A stretch of DNA of 64,000 nt from Limiplasma sp031549415 (lineage in GTDB: Bacteria; Bacillota; Clostridia; Christensenellales; Aristaeellaceae), in assembly GCA_031549415.1 (NCBI GenBank), contig JAVBPU010000008.1:30424-94423 (forward strand), written 5' to 3'. Below, piece by piece: positions 25,989 to 33,567 of the stretch (positions within the stretch are counted from its first letter, which is position 1; each line of letters starts with the position of its first letter). The translations under genes and the position numbers were made by a program. The notes under the pieces are model-generated. The model was not told the origin of the DNA, did not search any database, and worked only from the letters and a program-made list of their open reading frames with translations.

Positions 25989-26255
25989 ACCGCATTTCCT
26001 TAGGACGCAGGGGCTTCGCCTCCGGCCCCCAGGGCTTTCGCCCTGGACCCTTTACCTGGCCACGTTTTACGTGGCCAGAGTACAAAAAGACGCATCCGTT
26101 TTTGCTTCGTAGATTCGACTCCCTTTTGAGAATCAAGGCGCATGGCTATGCCGTTGGCATTGGCTTTGGCGCCGTGAAACGGTGCCAAATAAAGGGGTTC
26201 GGGGACTCGTCCCCGATGGGACGGGGGAAACCCCACATAAAAAAGGAAATGCGGT
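25989..26255. repeat. Chained-hairpin repeat, copy C, bounded by 13-bp terminal inverted repeats
   Basis: ACCGCATTTCCTT (25989-26001) is exactly inverted as AAGGAAATGCGGT (26243-26255). Between lie hairpins CCAGGGC/GCCCTGG, TGGCCACGT/ACGTGGCCA, GGCGCCGT/ACGGTGCC and GGGGAC/GTCCCC. No open frame looks coding. The defined ends resemble a miniature inverted-repeat element, though no flanking target duplication was seen. Confidence 0.65.
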
Positions 26256-26282
26256 GACCGTGTGCCCTGCTCCCCATACATC

Positions 26283-26311
26283 TTGCATATCTGCGCGAAT
26301 TAGGGTACAAT
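26283..26311 (+). promoter_or_regulatory. Promoter of the acetyltransferase gene
   Basis: TTGCAT (26283-26288), a 17-base spacer and TACAAT (26306-26311). An overlapping TATAAT at 26311-26316 may serve as an alternative -10. Confidence 0.65.
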
Positions 26312-26371
26312 ATAATGTATTTTGAATCAAATCCGGCGGATTCCCGCCGCTTTAGAAAGGAAGAGCAGCCC

Positions 26372-27175
26372 ATGCACGTGTACCATCCCGCGCAAACCAC
26401 CAACGGCATTCCTCCGGAAAATATGTTCCTGGTGGCGGATAGCGCTAACATGCCCGTGGCGGAAGGCTTTCTCATCCATACCTACCAGCCTTATCTTTTC
26501 CCGGAGCGGCCCATCAATATGTTTATCAGCATCCAATCCAAAGGCCCTGGCCGGGATATGCTGCTAGGCGCTTTGCTGGCCCGCGCCTATCAGCTGCGCC
26601 AGCAATCCGCGCAAATGAAGGCCCGGGTCTTTGCCCAAGTCAGCCTGCAGGACGCCACCATGATGTCCTTTTATCTGGACGGCGGATTCCAAGCGGACGA
26701 TGCCTTGGATGTGGTACAACTCAGCGCGCCCGCCGCCAAGCCCTCCGCCCCTATGGGCTATGACCTGGGCAACATCCCTCTGCAAGGACCCTTGGAGCAG
26801 CAGGCCTTTCTGGTGCGCATGAACACCTACCGGCTGGATGTGTTGCAGCAGCCGCTGTTGCAGCGATATATGTCCATGCCCCATTTTTTTGCCCTGTACC
26901 TGGCCCGTGGCAGCGAAATCGTCGGCGAGATCATCCTCACCGGGGAAGGCGGAGCCGCCAAGGTCATGGGCCTGTATATCCTGCCCGCCTACCGCAGAAA
27001 CGGCTTGGCCAAGTGTCTCATCGCCACCGCCATGAAGCTGCTGGGGGACAGAGGCGTCACCCACTTTGAGGGGGATATCATCCGCCGCAACGTGCCCCAA
27101 TGCCGTCTGGCCCAAAGCTGCAACGCCACCTTTATTCGCACGGCCTGCTTTTATCCCGGCATGAATTATGATTGA
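26372..27175 (+). CDS. GNAT-family N-acetyltransferase
   Basis: A 267-residue protein probably made of two GNAT-like halves. The N-terminal half (about 1-135) is degenerate. The C-terminal half has the acetyl-CoA binding region VMGLYILPAYRRNGLAKCLI (about 203-222), matching the RxxGxA/G pyrophosphate loop. Substrate unknown. The start at 26372 has AGAAAGGAAG upstream; an ATG at 26315 lies at the promoter start site and is rejected. Likely first gene of a three-gene plus-strand run. Confidence 0.78.
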   Translation: MHVYHPAQTTNGIPPENMFLVADSANMPVAEGFLIHTYQPYLFPERPINMFISIQSKGPGRDMLLGALLARAYQLRQQSAQMKARVFAQVSLQDATMMSFYLDGGFQADDALDVVQLSAPAAKPSAPMGYDLGNIPLQGPLEQQAFLVRMNTYRLDVLQQPLLQRYMSMPHFFALYLARGSEIVGEIILTGEGGAAKVMGLYILPAYRRNGLAKCLIATAMKLLGDRGVTHFEGDIIRRNVPQCRLAQSCNATFIRTACFYPGMNYD

Positions 27176-27256
27176 TTTCTCACGCGGGTTCCCGCTGGGC
27201 CGGACATCCGGCTCTTCGCTTGCCCACCGCTACCCCCACCAGAGAGGCGGCCTTCC

Positions 27257-27928
27257 ATGTCCATTCCTTACACATTAGTCCGGTCCAACCGGCATACCCT
27301 GGCCTTGGTGGTTGACGCTTCCGGCGCTTTGGTGGCCCGCGCGCCGCAGCGCATGCCCTTGAGGGATATTGAGGCCTTCATTGCAGGGAAACAGCGCTGG
27401 ATCGCCGAAAAGCAAGCCATGGCCCAAAAGCGCGCTGCCCAGCGCCCCGCCTGTTCCCTGGCGGACGGGCAAACCCTGCCCTTTTTAGGAGAAACTCTCC
27501 TGGTGCGCAGGGTGGAGGTTCCCACTGCCATGGCTTTCCATGGGGTGCTGCTCCTGCCCCGCAACATCCCCGCAGAGGCGTCCCTGCAAGCCTGGCTCCT
27601 GTCCCAGGCGCAGCTCCGTCTGCCCCCCTTGGTGGCAAGCAAGGCCGCTCAACTGGGCCTTAGCCCTTCCAGCTTGCATTTTTCCGCCGCCCGCAGCCGC
27701 TGGGGCAGCATGAACTCCCGCCGCCAGATGCGCCTGAACCTGGCCTTGCTGCTGTGCCCGCTGCCTGTGGTGGAATACGTCATTGTCCATGAGCTGGCCC
27801 ACATCCCCCACCCGAACCACTCCGCTGCATTTTGGTCCTTGGTGGCCCAGTGGTTGCCGGATTCTCCCCAGCGACGGGCTTGGCTGAAGCAAAACAACCA
27901 TTTGATTGGTTTCTTATACGGGCCCTAA
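27257..27928 (+). CDS. YgjP-like zinc metallopeptidase
   Basis: A 223-residue member of the DUF45/YgjP metal-dependent hydrolase family. It contains the zinc-binding helix VIVHELAHIPHPNHSAAFW (about 175-193): HELAH supplies two histidines and catalytic Glu, and HPNH the third ligand. Upstream is SRWGSMNSRRQMRLN, where most relatives have RWGSC; here the Cys is Met. Substrate and role are unknown. The ATG at 27257 has GAGAGGCGG upstream. It is 81 bases after the acetyltransferase and 27 before the esterase. Confidence 0.82.
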   Translation: MSIPYTLVRSNRHTLALVVDASGALVARAPQRMPLRDIEAFIAGKQRWIAEKQAMAQKRAAQRPACSLADGQTLPFLGETLLVRRVEVPTAMAFHGVLLLPRNIPAEASLQAWLLSQAQLRLPPLVASKAAQLGLSPSSLHFSAARSRWGSMNSRRQMRLNLALLLCPLPVVEYVIVHELAHIPHPNHSAAFWSLVAQWLPDSPQRRAWLKQNNHLIGFLYGP

Positions 27929-27955
27929 CCCCAAAATCCACAAGGGAGGGATTGC

Positions 27956-29152
27956 ATGGCCGATGCTTCCAGGCTGGAAAGGCACCGCCACACCCCAAAG
28001 CGCTTTTATTTCATCACCGCACTGATCTATCTGCCCATTCTCTATGCCATGGTGGTCATCCACGCCCGGTGGTTTAGCTTTGTGTTGGCCGTCTTTTCCT
28101 TTGTGATGCTGCTTTGGATGCGCCACAAGCCCCTGTGGCGCGGCTTGCGCATCGTGCTCTGCTTTGCTATGGCCTTTTTGGTGGCCTTCTTTGGCCTGTA
28201 TTGGGGCCGTCCCCAGCAGGAGGTGTCCCTGATGGGGCAAATCGGCCGGGAGTCCGTGCGCTTTTTCTTGAGCCTGCCTCTGGACCGGGAGACCCGCCTG
28301 GGGAAAAACCTGGAGAACGAAAGAGACTGGGATGTTCCTGAGGGCTATGCCTGGAACACCGTCCGGCTCACTCATTGCTCCATGGAGACCTTGGCCCCTC
28401 AGGGCAGTACCAGCCCTCACGCGGTATTGCAGCTCCACGGCGGCGCTTTTGAGGCGGGCATGAATGATTTGTACCGGGTGTTTGCCAAGCGGTATTGCGA
28501 CATGGCCGGCGGAGCCCTGGTGGCCACCGTGAACTACCGCCTGTGGCCTCCCAACGATTACCCCACCCAGCAGGAGGACGCCATGGACGCCTGGCGCTAC
28601 CTGACCCGGGCGCTTCACTATGCGCCGGAAAACATCCTGGTGGTGGGGGACAGCGCCGGTGGCAACCTGGCTCTCTCCCTCTGCCTGCGCCTTCGGGACC
28701 AAGGCGAGCCCCTGCCCGGTGCTCTCATCGCCATGTCCCCCTGGGCGGATCTCAGCAATGCAGGCCCCTCTCATATTGCCAACGCCACCCATGACCCCAC
28801 CTTTGGCGTGCCTGCCGATGGCTATGACGGCTCTCCCGTGGGCGTTCCCAGTGCCTATGGTTCCAAGGTGGACCTGCAGGACCCGTACATCTCGCCCAGC
28901 TTTGGGGACTATCGTGGGTTCCCGCCCATGCTGCTGCAAGCCTCCAGCAACGAAGTCCTGCTCAGCGACAGCCAGCTGGTACAGCAAAATGCCCTGAACA
29001 GCGGCGTGGACTGCAACTTGACCGTCTATCAGGACATGTTCCATGTATTCCAAGGCTCCTTGGATTTGGTGCCGGAAAGCGTGGCCGCCTGGGCGGAAAT
29101 TGGCGCTTTCATTCAGCGCCATACCGGGGTTGCGCCCCTGGAAGCCAGGTAA
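27956..29152 (+). CDS. Membrane-anchored alpha/beta hydrolase (HSL-type esterase)
   Basis: A 398-residue protein with two to three N-terminal transmembrane helices (about 17-85) followed by an alpha/beta hydrolase domain. The oxyanion HGGAF (about 161), nucleophile motif GDSAGG (about 231) and catalytic His in MFHVF (about 363) fit the hormone-sensitive-lipase group. The acid is expected near SSNEVLLSD, where the usual Asp is replaced by Asn-Glu, so the Glu or the later Asp may serve. It probably cleaves a small ester at the membrane. Convergent with the YitT-type gene, 4 bases apart. Confidence 0.82.
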   Translation: MADASRLERHRHTPKRFYFITALIYLPILYAMVVIHARWFSFVLAVFSFVMLLWMRHKPLWRGLRIVLCFAMAFLVAFFGLYWGRPQQEVSLMGQIGRESVRFFLSLPLDRETRLGKNLENERDWDVPEGYAWNTVRLTHCSMETLAPQGSTSPHAVLQLHGGAFEAGMNDLYRVFAKRYCDMAGGALVATVNYRLWPPNDYPTQQEDAMDAWRYLTRALHYAPENILVVGDSAGGNLALSLCLRLRDQGEPLPGALIAMSPWADLSNAGPSHIANATHDPTFGVPADGYDGSPVGVPSAYGSKVDLQDPYISPSFGDYRGFPPMLLQASSNEVLLSDSQLVQQNALNSGVDCNLTVYQDMFHVFQGSLDLVPESVAAWAEIGAFIQRHTGVAPLEAR

Positions 29153-29156
29153 GCGC

Positions 29157-30017
29157 CTATTCCATCAGCTTGGAAAAGCCTTCTCCCAGCACCTCATAGG
29201 CATCGGTAATAAACACAAAGGCTCTTTCGTCCACCTGGCGCACAATCATCTTCAGCTGCCCCATCTCCTGGGCGCTGGCAATGCACAGCAGCACCGGCCT
29301 TTCCTCTCCGCTATACCCCCCCTGGGCGTTTAACACCGTCACGCCCCGGTCCAGCTTGTTCATCAGCTCCTCCTTCACCTGCTGGCAGCGAGAGGAAATG
29401 ATGTAACAGGCTTTTTGTTTCGTAAAGCCCTCCAGTACCACGTCCATCAGCTTGGTGACCACAAAGATGGACACCATGGCGTACAGCGCGTATTCCACCT
29501 GAATGAAGAACCCCGCCGCCAGCACCACGCACACATCAATGAACAGCAAAAAGGCCCCTGTGGAAATGTGCTGAAACCGGGTATGGACCATCCGGGCCAC
29601 CATGTCCGTGCCCCCGGTGGTAGCCCCGGCCCGCAAAATCAGCCCCAGGCCCACGCCCAGCATCACCCCGCCAAAAATGCAGCCTAAAAAGGGATCGTGG
29701 GTCACCGGGGCCACGGGCAGCAGGTCGATCAGCACCGAAAACAGCACCGTGGCCACCAGGGAGCGAAGCGCAAACACCCGGCCCATGGTGCGGTAGCCCA
29801 GAATGAACAGGGGCACGTTCAGCAGCAGCGCCACCAGGCCCACCGGGGTGCCAAAGAGGTGGTTCAAAATGATGGCAATGCCGCTGACTCCGCCGGAGGC
29901 GATGGCATTGGGCACAAAAAACATGGGGTACGCCAAGGCCCCCAACAAGCAGCCGGCCACAATTTGCAAGTAGGCCATCAGCCGTTCATTGCTGAGCAAG
30001 TGCCCCTTTTTTTCCAT
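29157..30017 (-). CDS. YitT family membrane protein (DUF161 + DUF2179)
   Basis: A 286-residue protein with five or six transmembrane helices, including the conserved NAIASGGVSGIAIILNHLFG (about 34-53) and GATTGGTDMVARM (about 129-141). A cytoplasmic DUF2179 domain follows (about 200-286; DRGVTVLNAQGGYSGEERPV). Function is not firmly known; the fold suggests transport. AAAGGAGGAG precedes the ATG at 30017; longer readings to 30125 lack support. It follows mazF on the same strand by 111 bases. Confidence 0.9.
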   Translation of the reverse strand: MEKKGHLLSNERLMAYLQIVAGCLLGALAYPMFFVPNAIASGGVSGIAIILNHLFGTPVGLVALLLNVPLFILGYRTMGRVFALRSLVATVLFSVLIDLLPVAPVTHDPFLGCIFGGVMLGVGLGLILRAGATTGGTDMVARMVHTRFQHISTGAFLLFIDVCVVLAAGFFIQVEYALYAMVSIFVVTKLMDVVLEGFTKQKACYIISSRCQQVKEELMNKLDRGVTVLNAQGGYSGEERPVLLCIASAQEMGQLKMIVRQVDERAFVFITDAYEVLGEGFSKLME

Positions 30018-30128
30018 CTGTTCTCCTCCTTTGTTTCCATGGCTTGCAAAGCGTTCCTGTTTGAAAGGGCCTTGGGCAGCGCTTCCCCGTGAGTGGAAAG
30101 CGTTCTGCCACAAGGCTTTTACCATCGG

Positions 30129-30476
30129 TCAAGAGGTTTCTTTCATGGCAAGGGACACCCGTAGCGCCCGGTTGACCTGGGCCATCACTTCTGTGGACAG
30201 TTGCCCCAGCAAGCGGATCAGCCGGGTCTTTTCCAGAGTCCGCACCTGCTCGGCCAGCACCATGGAATCTCTCCACAGGCCGCCTTCGCCGGCGGGAATG
30301 GCTACATGGGTGGGCATGGTGGGTTTCTTGTACTGCGCGGTCAGCGCCGCCACAATCACCGTGGTGCCATGCTGGTTCCCCAGGTCGTTTTGAATGATCA
30401 ATACCGGCCGCACCCCACCCTGTTCACTACCAATGACAGGGTCCAGGTTTGCCATATATATTTCGCCTCGCTTCAT
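30129..30476 (-). CDS. MazF/PemK-type mRNA interferase (type II toxin)
   Basis: A sequence-specific endoribonuclease of 115 residues with the family core KRGEIYMANLDPVIGSEQGG (about 2-21), the catalytic Arg in RPVLIIQND, and TRLIRLLGQL near the end. Chromosomal Firmicute MazF proteins are usually encoded directly after a MazE-type antitoxin; none is visible upstream, where only a 70-base leader and a TATAAT (30546-30551) are found. The leader contains a GC-rich hairpin at 30491-30509. The start at 30476 is the first Met of the core. Confidence 0.9.
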   Translation of the reverse strand: MKRGEIYMANLDPVIGSEQGGVRPVLIIQNDLGNQHGTTVIVAALTAQYKKPTMPTHVAIPAGEGGLWRDSMVLAEQVRTLEKTRLIRLLGQLSTEVMAQVNRALRVSLAMKETS

Positions 30477-30667
30477 CGCATTCACGCTCCAAGGCGGCAA
30501 CGCCGCCTTTTTCGGCGGCCCTGAGCGGCGTATGGCGATACACAAATTATACCATGCTTTGTTGCAAAACAACAGGTTTTCCTGCGCCTTGGCACAGGGC
30601 CGCCCACTCCATGGTATGGACCTCCACGGCTTGTGTGCGGCGGTCCCAAAGCTTCCACATCTTGTTG

Positions 30668-30719
30668 TTGCAAAAGGGAACGAACGTTTGTATAATGTTC
30701 TCGACGGAACGAATGTTCG
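30668..30719 (+). promoter_or_regulatory. SOS promoter: two LexA/DinR boxes around dinB -10
   Basis: TTGCAA (30668-30673), a 17-base spacer and TATAAT (30691-30696). One DinR-type box, GGAACGAACGTTTG (30677-30690), fills the spacer. A second, GGAACGAATGTTCG (30706-30719), covers the start site. Each matches 13 of 14 positions of the Bacillus consensus CGAACRNRYGTTYG. Dual occupancy by LexA would shut the promoter until DNA damage. Confidence 0.85.
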
Positions 30720-30744
30720 TGCCTTTTGCAAAGGAGGGACCGGG

Positions 30745-31992
30745 ATGTCACACAGGGTGATTCTCCATGCGGATTTAAACAATTTTTATGCCTCCGTGGC
30801 CTGTTTGCAGAGCCCCCAGCTTCGGGAGGTGCCCTTGGCAGTCTGCGGGGACCCAGCCATGCGCCATGGCATTGTGCTGGCCAAAAACATGCCCGCCAAA
30901 AAAATGGGAATCAAAACCGGCCAGGTGATTTGGCAGGCCCGGCAGCTGTGCCCTGGTTTGCAAACCATCGCCCCTTCCTTGGAGAGCATTTTGCATTACA
31001 GCGATGTGGTGCGGGGCATCTTTGGCCGCTATACGGACCATGTGCAGCCCTTTGGCACCGATGAAGCCTGGCTGGACGTGAGCGAACCCGGCATGACGCT
31101 GGACCGGGGCCTGGGCATTGCCAACCATCTGCGCCATACGGTGCGGGAGGAAACCGGGCTGACCTTGAGCGTGGGGGTCAGCGACAACCGGGTCTTTGCC
31201 AAGCTGGGCAGCGATTTGAAAAAGCCGGACGCGGTGAGCCTAGTGTGCCAGGATAACCGCAAAGCCGTGCTGGACCCCTTGCCTGTGAACGAGTTGGTGT
31301 TTGTAGGCCCCGCCACCACCCGCAAGCTGAACAACATTGGCATTTACACCGTCGGCCAGCTGGCCGCCGTGGACCCTGCTGTGCTGAAGGCCCTCTTTGG
31401 GAAAACCGGGCTGATGCTCAGCGGCTTTGCCCGGGGGGACGATGCCGCCGCCGTGCTGAGTACAGACAGCGCGCCCCGCATGAAAAGCGTGGGGAATTCC
31501 ATCACCACGGGCCATGACATTCTCACCTTCCAGGATGCCCGCATCACCCTGTACGGCCTGTGCGAAAGCGTGGCTTCCCGTATGCGCAAGCAGGGCGTGG
31601 TGGGCCACACCCTCAGCCTTTGGATCCGGGACAGCAACCTGGCCTCCGTCCAGCGCCAATGCCGGATGGGCTGCGACACGCATTGCAGCGTGGACCTGTT
31701 TGCCCACGCCTACAGACTGTTGCAACAAAACTGGAAGGAGGGCCAGCCCCTTCGTTCCCTGGGGGTCAGCGTCAGCGGCCTTTCCCCCGCCGGAGCGCTG
31801 ATGCAGCTGTCGTTTTTGCCGGAGGACCGGGAGCGCCAGCGCCACACCCTGCTGGAACACGCCATTGACGAGATCCGGGGCCGATACGGGCACTTCGCCA
31901 TCCAGCGAGCGGTCATGCTGGCGGACCGCTCGCTGGGGCACATGAACCCGGAAGAGGAACATGTGCTGACCCCGGACCCCTACTTTCAGTAA
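30745..31992 (+). CDS. dinB: Y-family DNA polymerase (DinB/Pol IV type)
   Basis: Translesion polymerase of 415 residues. Metal-binding acids are visible in ILHADLNNFYASV (about 7-19) and in GTDEAWLDVS (about 103-112). SVGVSDNRVFAKLGSDLKKP (about 144-163) is the palm, ELVFVGPATTRKLNNIGIYT (about 182-201) the helix-hairpin-helix thumb, and the last ~120 residues form the little finger. Start at 30745 after AAAGGAGGG. Its promoter carries two LexA boxes, so it is SOS-induced. It ends 9 bases before the convergent murA. Confidence 0.92.
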   Translation: MSHRVILHADLNNFYASVACLQSPQLREVPLAVCGDPAMRHGIVLAKNMPAKKMGIKTGQVIWQARQLCPGLQTIAPSLESILHYSDVVRGIFGRYTDHVQPFGTDEAWLDVSEPGMTLDRGLGIANHLRHTVREETGLTLSVGVSDNRVFAKLGSDLKKPDAVSLVCQDNRKAVLDPLPVNELVFVGPATTRKLNNIGIYTVGQLAAVDPAVLKALFGKTGLMLSGFARGDDAAAVLSTDSAPRMKSVGNSITTGHDILTFQDARITLYGLCESVASRMRKQGVVGHTLSLWIRDSNLASVQRQCRMGCDTHCSVDLFAHAYRLLQQNWKEGQPLRSLGVSVSGLSPAGALMQLSFLPEDRERQRHTLLEHAIDEIRGRYGHFAIQRAVMLADRSLGHMNPEEEHVLTPDPYFQ

Positions 31993-32001
31993 CACGCCTC
32001 C

Positions 32002-33243
32002 TTAGCATTCCTCAATATGGGCTCCCAATCCCCGCAGCTTTTGGGGTAGCCCTTGGTATCCCCGGGCGATATGGCCGGCAGGGTCCTGCAACAGCGTTTC
32101 GCCTTCCGCCATCAGCCCCGCCAGCATCAGGGCCGCCCCGCCCCGCAGGTCTGTGCTGGTCACCGTGGTCCCGCACAGCGGGCTGCCGCCCTCAATCAGT
32201 GCAAAATGATTTTCCAGCCGAATCTGGGCCCCCAGCCGGGCCAGTTCCGCCGCGTGCATGAACCGGTTTTCAAAGACAGTTTCTGCCAGGAAGCTGATTC
32301 CATGGCATTTGAGGCCCACCACCATCATGGGCGCTTGCATGTCCGTGGGAAAACCCGGGTATGCTAGGGTACGTACCTCAAAGGGAGATAATGCCGTGCC
32401 GCTGACCCGAAGGCCCGCCGGAGTTTCCCGGATGCCCACGCCCGCTTCCATCAGTTTGAAGAGCACCGCCCGCATATGCTCCGGCCGGGCCCTGCGAATG
32501 AGCACGCTGCCCTGGGTAATGGCCGCCGCGCAAAGCAGCGTGCCTGCCTCAATCCGGTCGGGAATGGGCTTATACACCGCCCCATGCAGGCTGTCCACGC
32601 CCTCAATGATCACTGTGCCCGTGCCCGCGCCGGTAATCCTGGCGCCCATGGCATTCAGGCAATTGGCCAGGTCTGTGATCTCTGGTTCCTTGGCGGCGTT
32701 TTCCAACGTGGTTTGCCCCTGGGCCAGGCTGGCCGCCATCATGATGTTCTCTGTAGCGCCTACGCTGGGCACGTCCAGGTAGACCCGGCCCCCGGTGAGG
32801 CGGCCCGACAGCTGCCGCTGCCCTCCATGGGCATGCACGTCGGCCCCCATGGTCTGTAAGCCCTTCACGTGCAAGTCAATGGGCCTTTGCCCGATGGCGC
32901 AGCCTCCCGGCAGGGAGACGCACGCGCTGCCGCTTCTGGCCAGAATAGGCCCCAGCACCAGCACGCTGGCCCGCAGCTTGCGCATGATGCTTTCATTGTC
33001 CGGACTGCCGGGGTTTTCCGCGCACACGGACACATCCCCGCCGCTGCGCTCCACCCTGGCCCCACAGTTTTGCAGAATTTCCAGCAGGCTGTCCACATCC
33101 GTAATTTGGGGCACGTCCCTCACCACCAGCGGTTCCTCCGTCAGCAGCCCTGCCGCCAGAATGGGCAACACCGCGTTTTTGGCGGTGCTGACTTCCACCT
33201 CGCCGCTTAGCCGCAGACTCTGCCGGATTCGGTAGTTTGCCAT
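32002..33243 (-). CDS. murA: UDP-N-acetylglucosamine 1-carboxyvinyltransferase
   Basis: Catalyses the first committed step of peptidoglycan synthesis: transfer of enolpyruvyl from PEP to UDP-GlcNAc. The 413-residue product has the STAKNAVLPILAA substrate-binding segment (about 20-32, with Lys-Asn) and the active-site loop PGGCAIGQRPIDLH with the catalytic Cys near 113, the fosfomycin target, so the enzyme should be fosfomycin sensitive. Normal length. The start at 33243 has GAGGTGG upstream. A 34-codon upstream frame with a better ribosome site overlaps it out of frame. Confidence 0.96.
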   Translation of the reverse strand: MANYRIRQSLRLSGEVEVSTAKNAVLPILAAGLLTEEPLVVRDVPQITDVDSLLEILQNCGARVERSGGDVSVCAENPGSPDNESIMRKLRASVLVLGPILARSGSACVSLPGGCAIGQRPIDLHVKGLQTMGADVHAHGGQRQLSGRLTGGRVYLDVPSVGATENIMMAASLAQGQTTLENAAKEPEITDLANCLNAMGARITGAGTGTVIIEGVDSLHGAVYKPIPDRIEAGTLLCAAAITQGSVLIRRARPEHMRAVLFKLMEAGVGIRETPAGLRVSGTALSPFEVRTLAYPGFPTDMQAPMMVVGLKCHGISFLAETVFENRFMHAAELARLGAQIRLENHFALIEGGSPLCGTTVTSTDLRGGAALMLAGLMAEGETLLQDPAGHIARGYQGLPQKLRGLGAHIEEC

Positions 33244-33311
33244 GGTTCCACCACCTCGATGCACGGCCCGCACTCCATCCTAAAAGCGTTTAAAATTCCC
33301 GTTTTGATCAT
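33207..33311 (-). CDS. Possible leader peptide overlapping the murA start
   Basis: A 34-codon frame, ATG at 33311 and TAA at 33207, preceded by GGGAGGAG with ideal spacing. Its product would start MIKTGILNAFRMECGPC and end with two more Trp/Cys-containing turns. It runs out of frame across the first 12 codons of murA. Whether it is translated is unknown; it could couple or limit murA translation. The rest of the 33312-33481 gap shows no gene or clear minus-strand promoter. Confidence 0.3.
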   Translation of the reverse strand: MIKTGILNAFRMECGPCIEVVEPWQTTESGRVCG

Positions 33312-33481
33312 GCCGACTCCTCCCATCGCATCCATTTTGGCCGAAGGAAGAACCGCGCATGCCCCGTGGAAACCTTTTGAAACCCTTGATTTTTAGCCAT
33401 TCGGCACAATCCTTGGATGCATGATGGACCTCCGCCCAGAAAGCGCAACTGACGGTTTCCAGCTTTTCCCATTCGCCCCCG

Positions 33482-33510
33482 TTTCCATTTTTGATGGAAC
33501 ATGCTATAAT
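33482..33510 (+). promoter_or_regulatory. Probable uvrB promoter
   Basis: TTTCCA (33482-33487), a 17-base spacer and a perfect TATAAT (33505-33510). No LexA box was found here, unlike dinB. Confidence 0.5.
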
Positions 33511-33567
33511 TGAAAACCCTTCGGAAGCCTTTCCCCAAAACCCATCCATACAAAGGAGAACCAGGGC

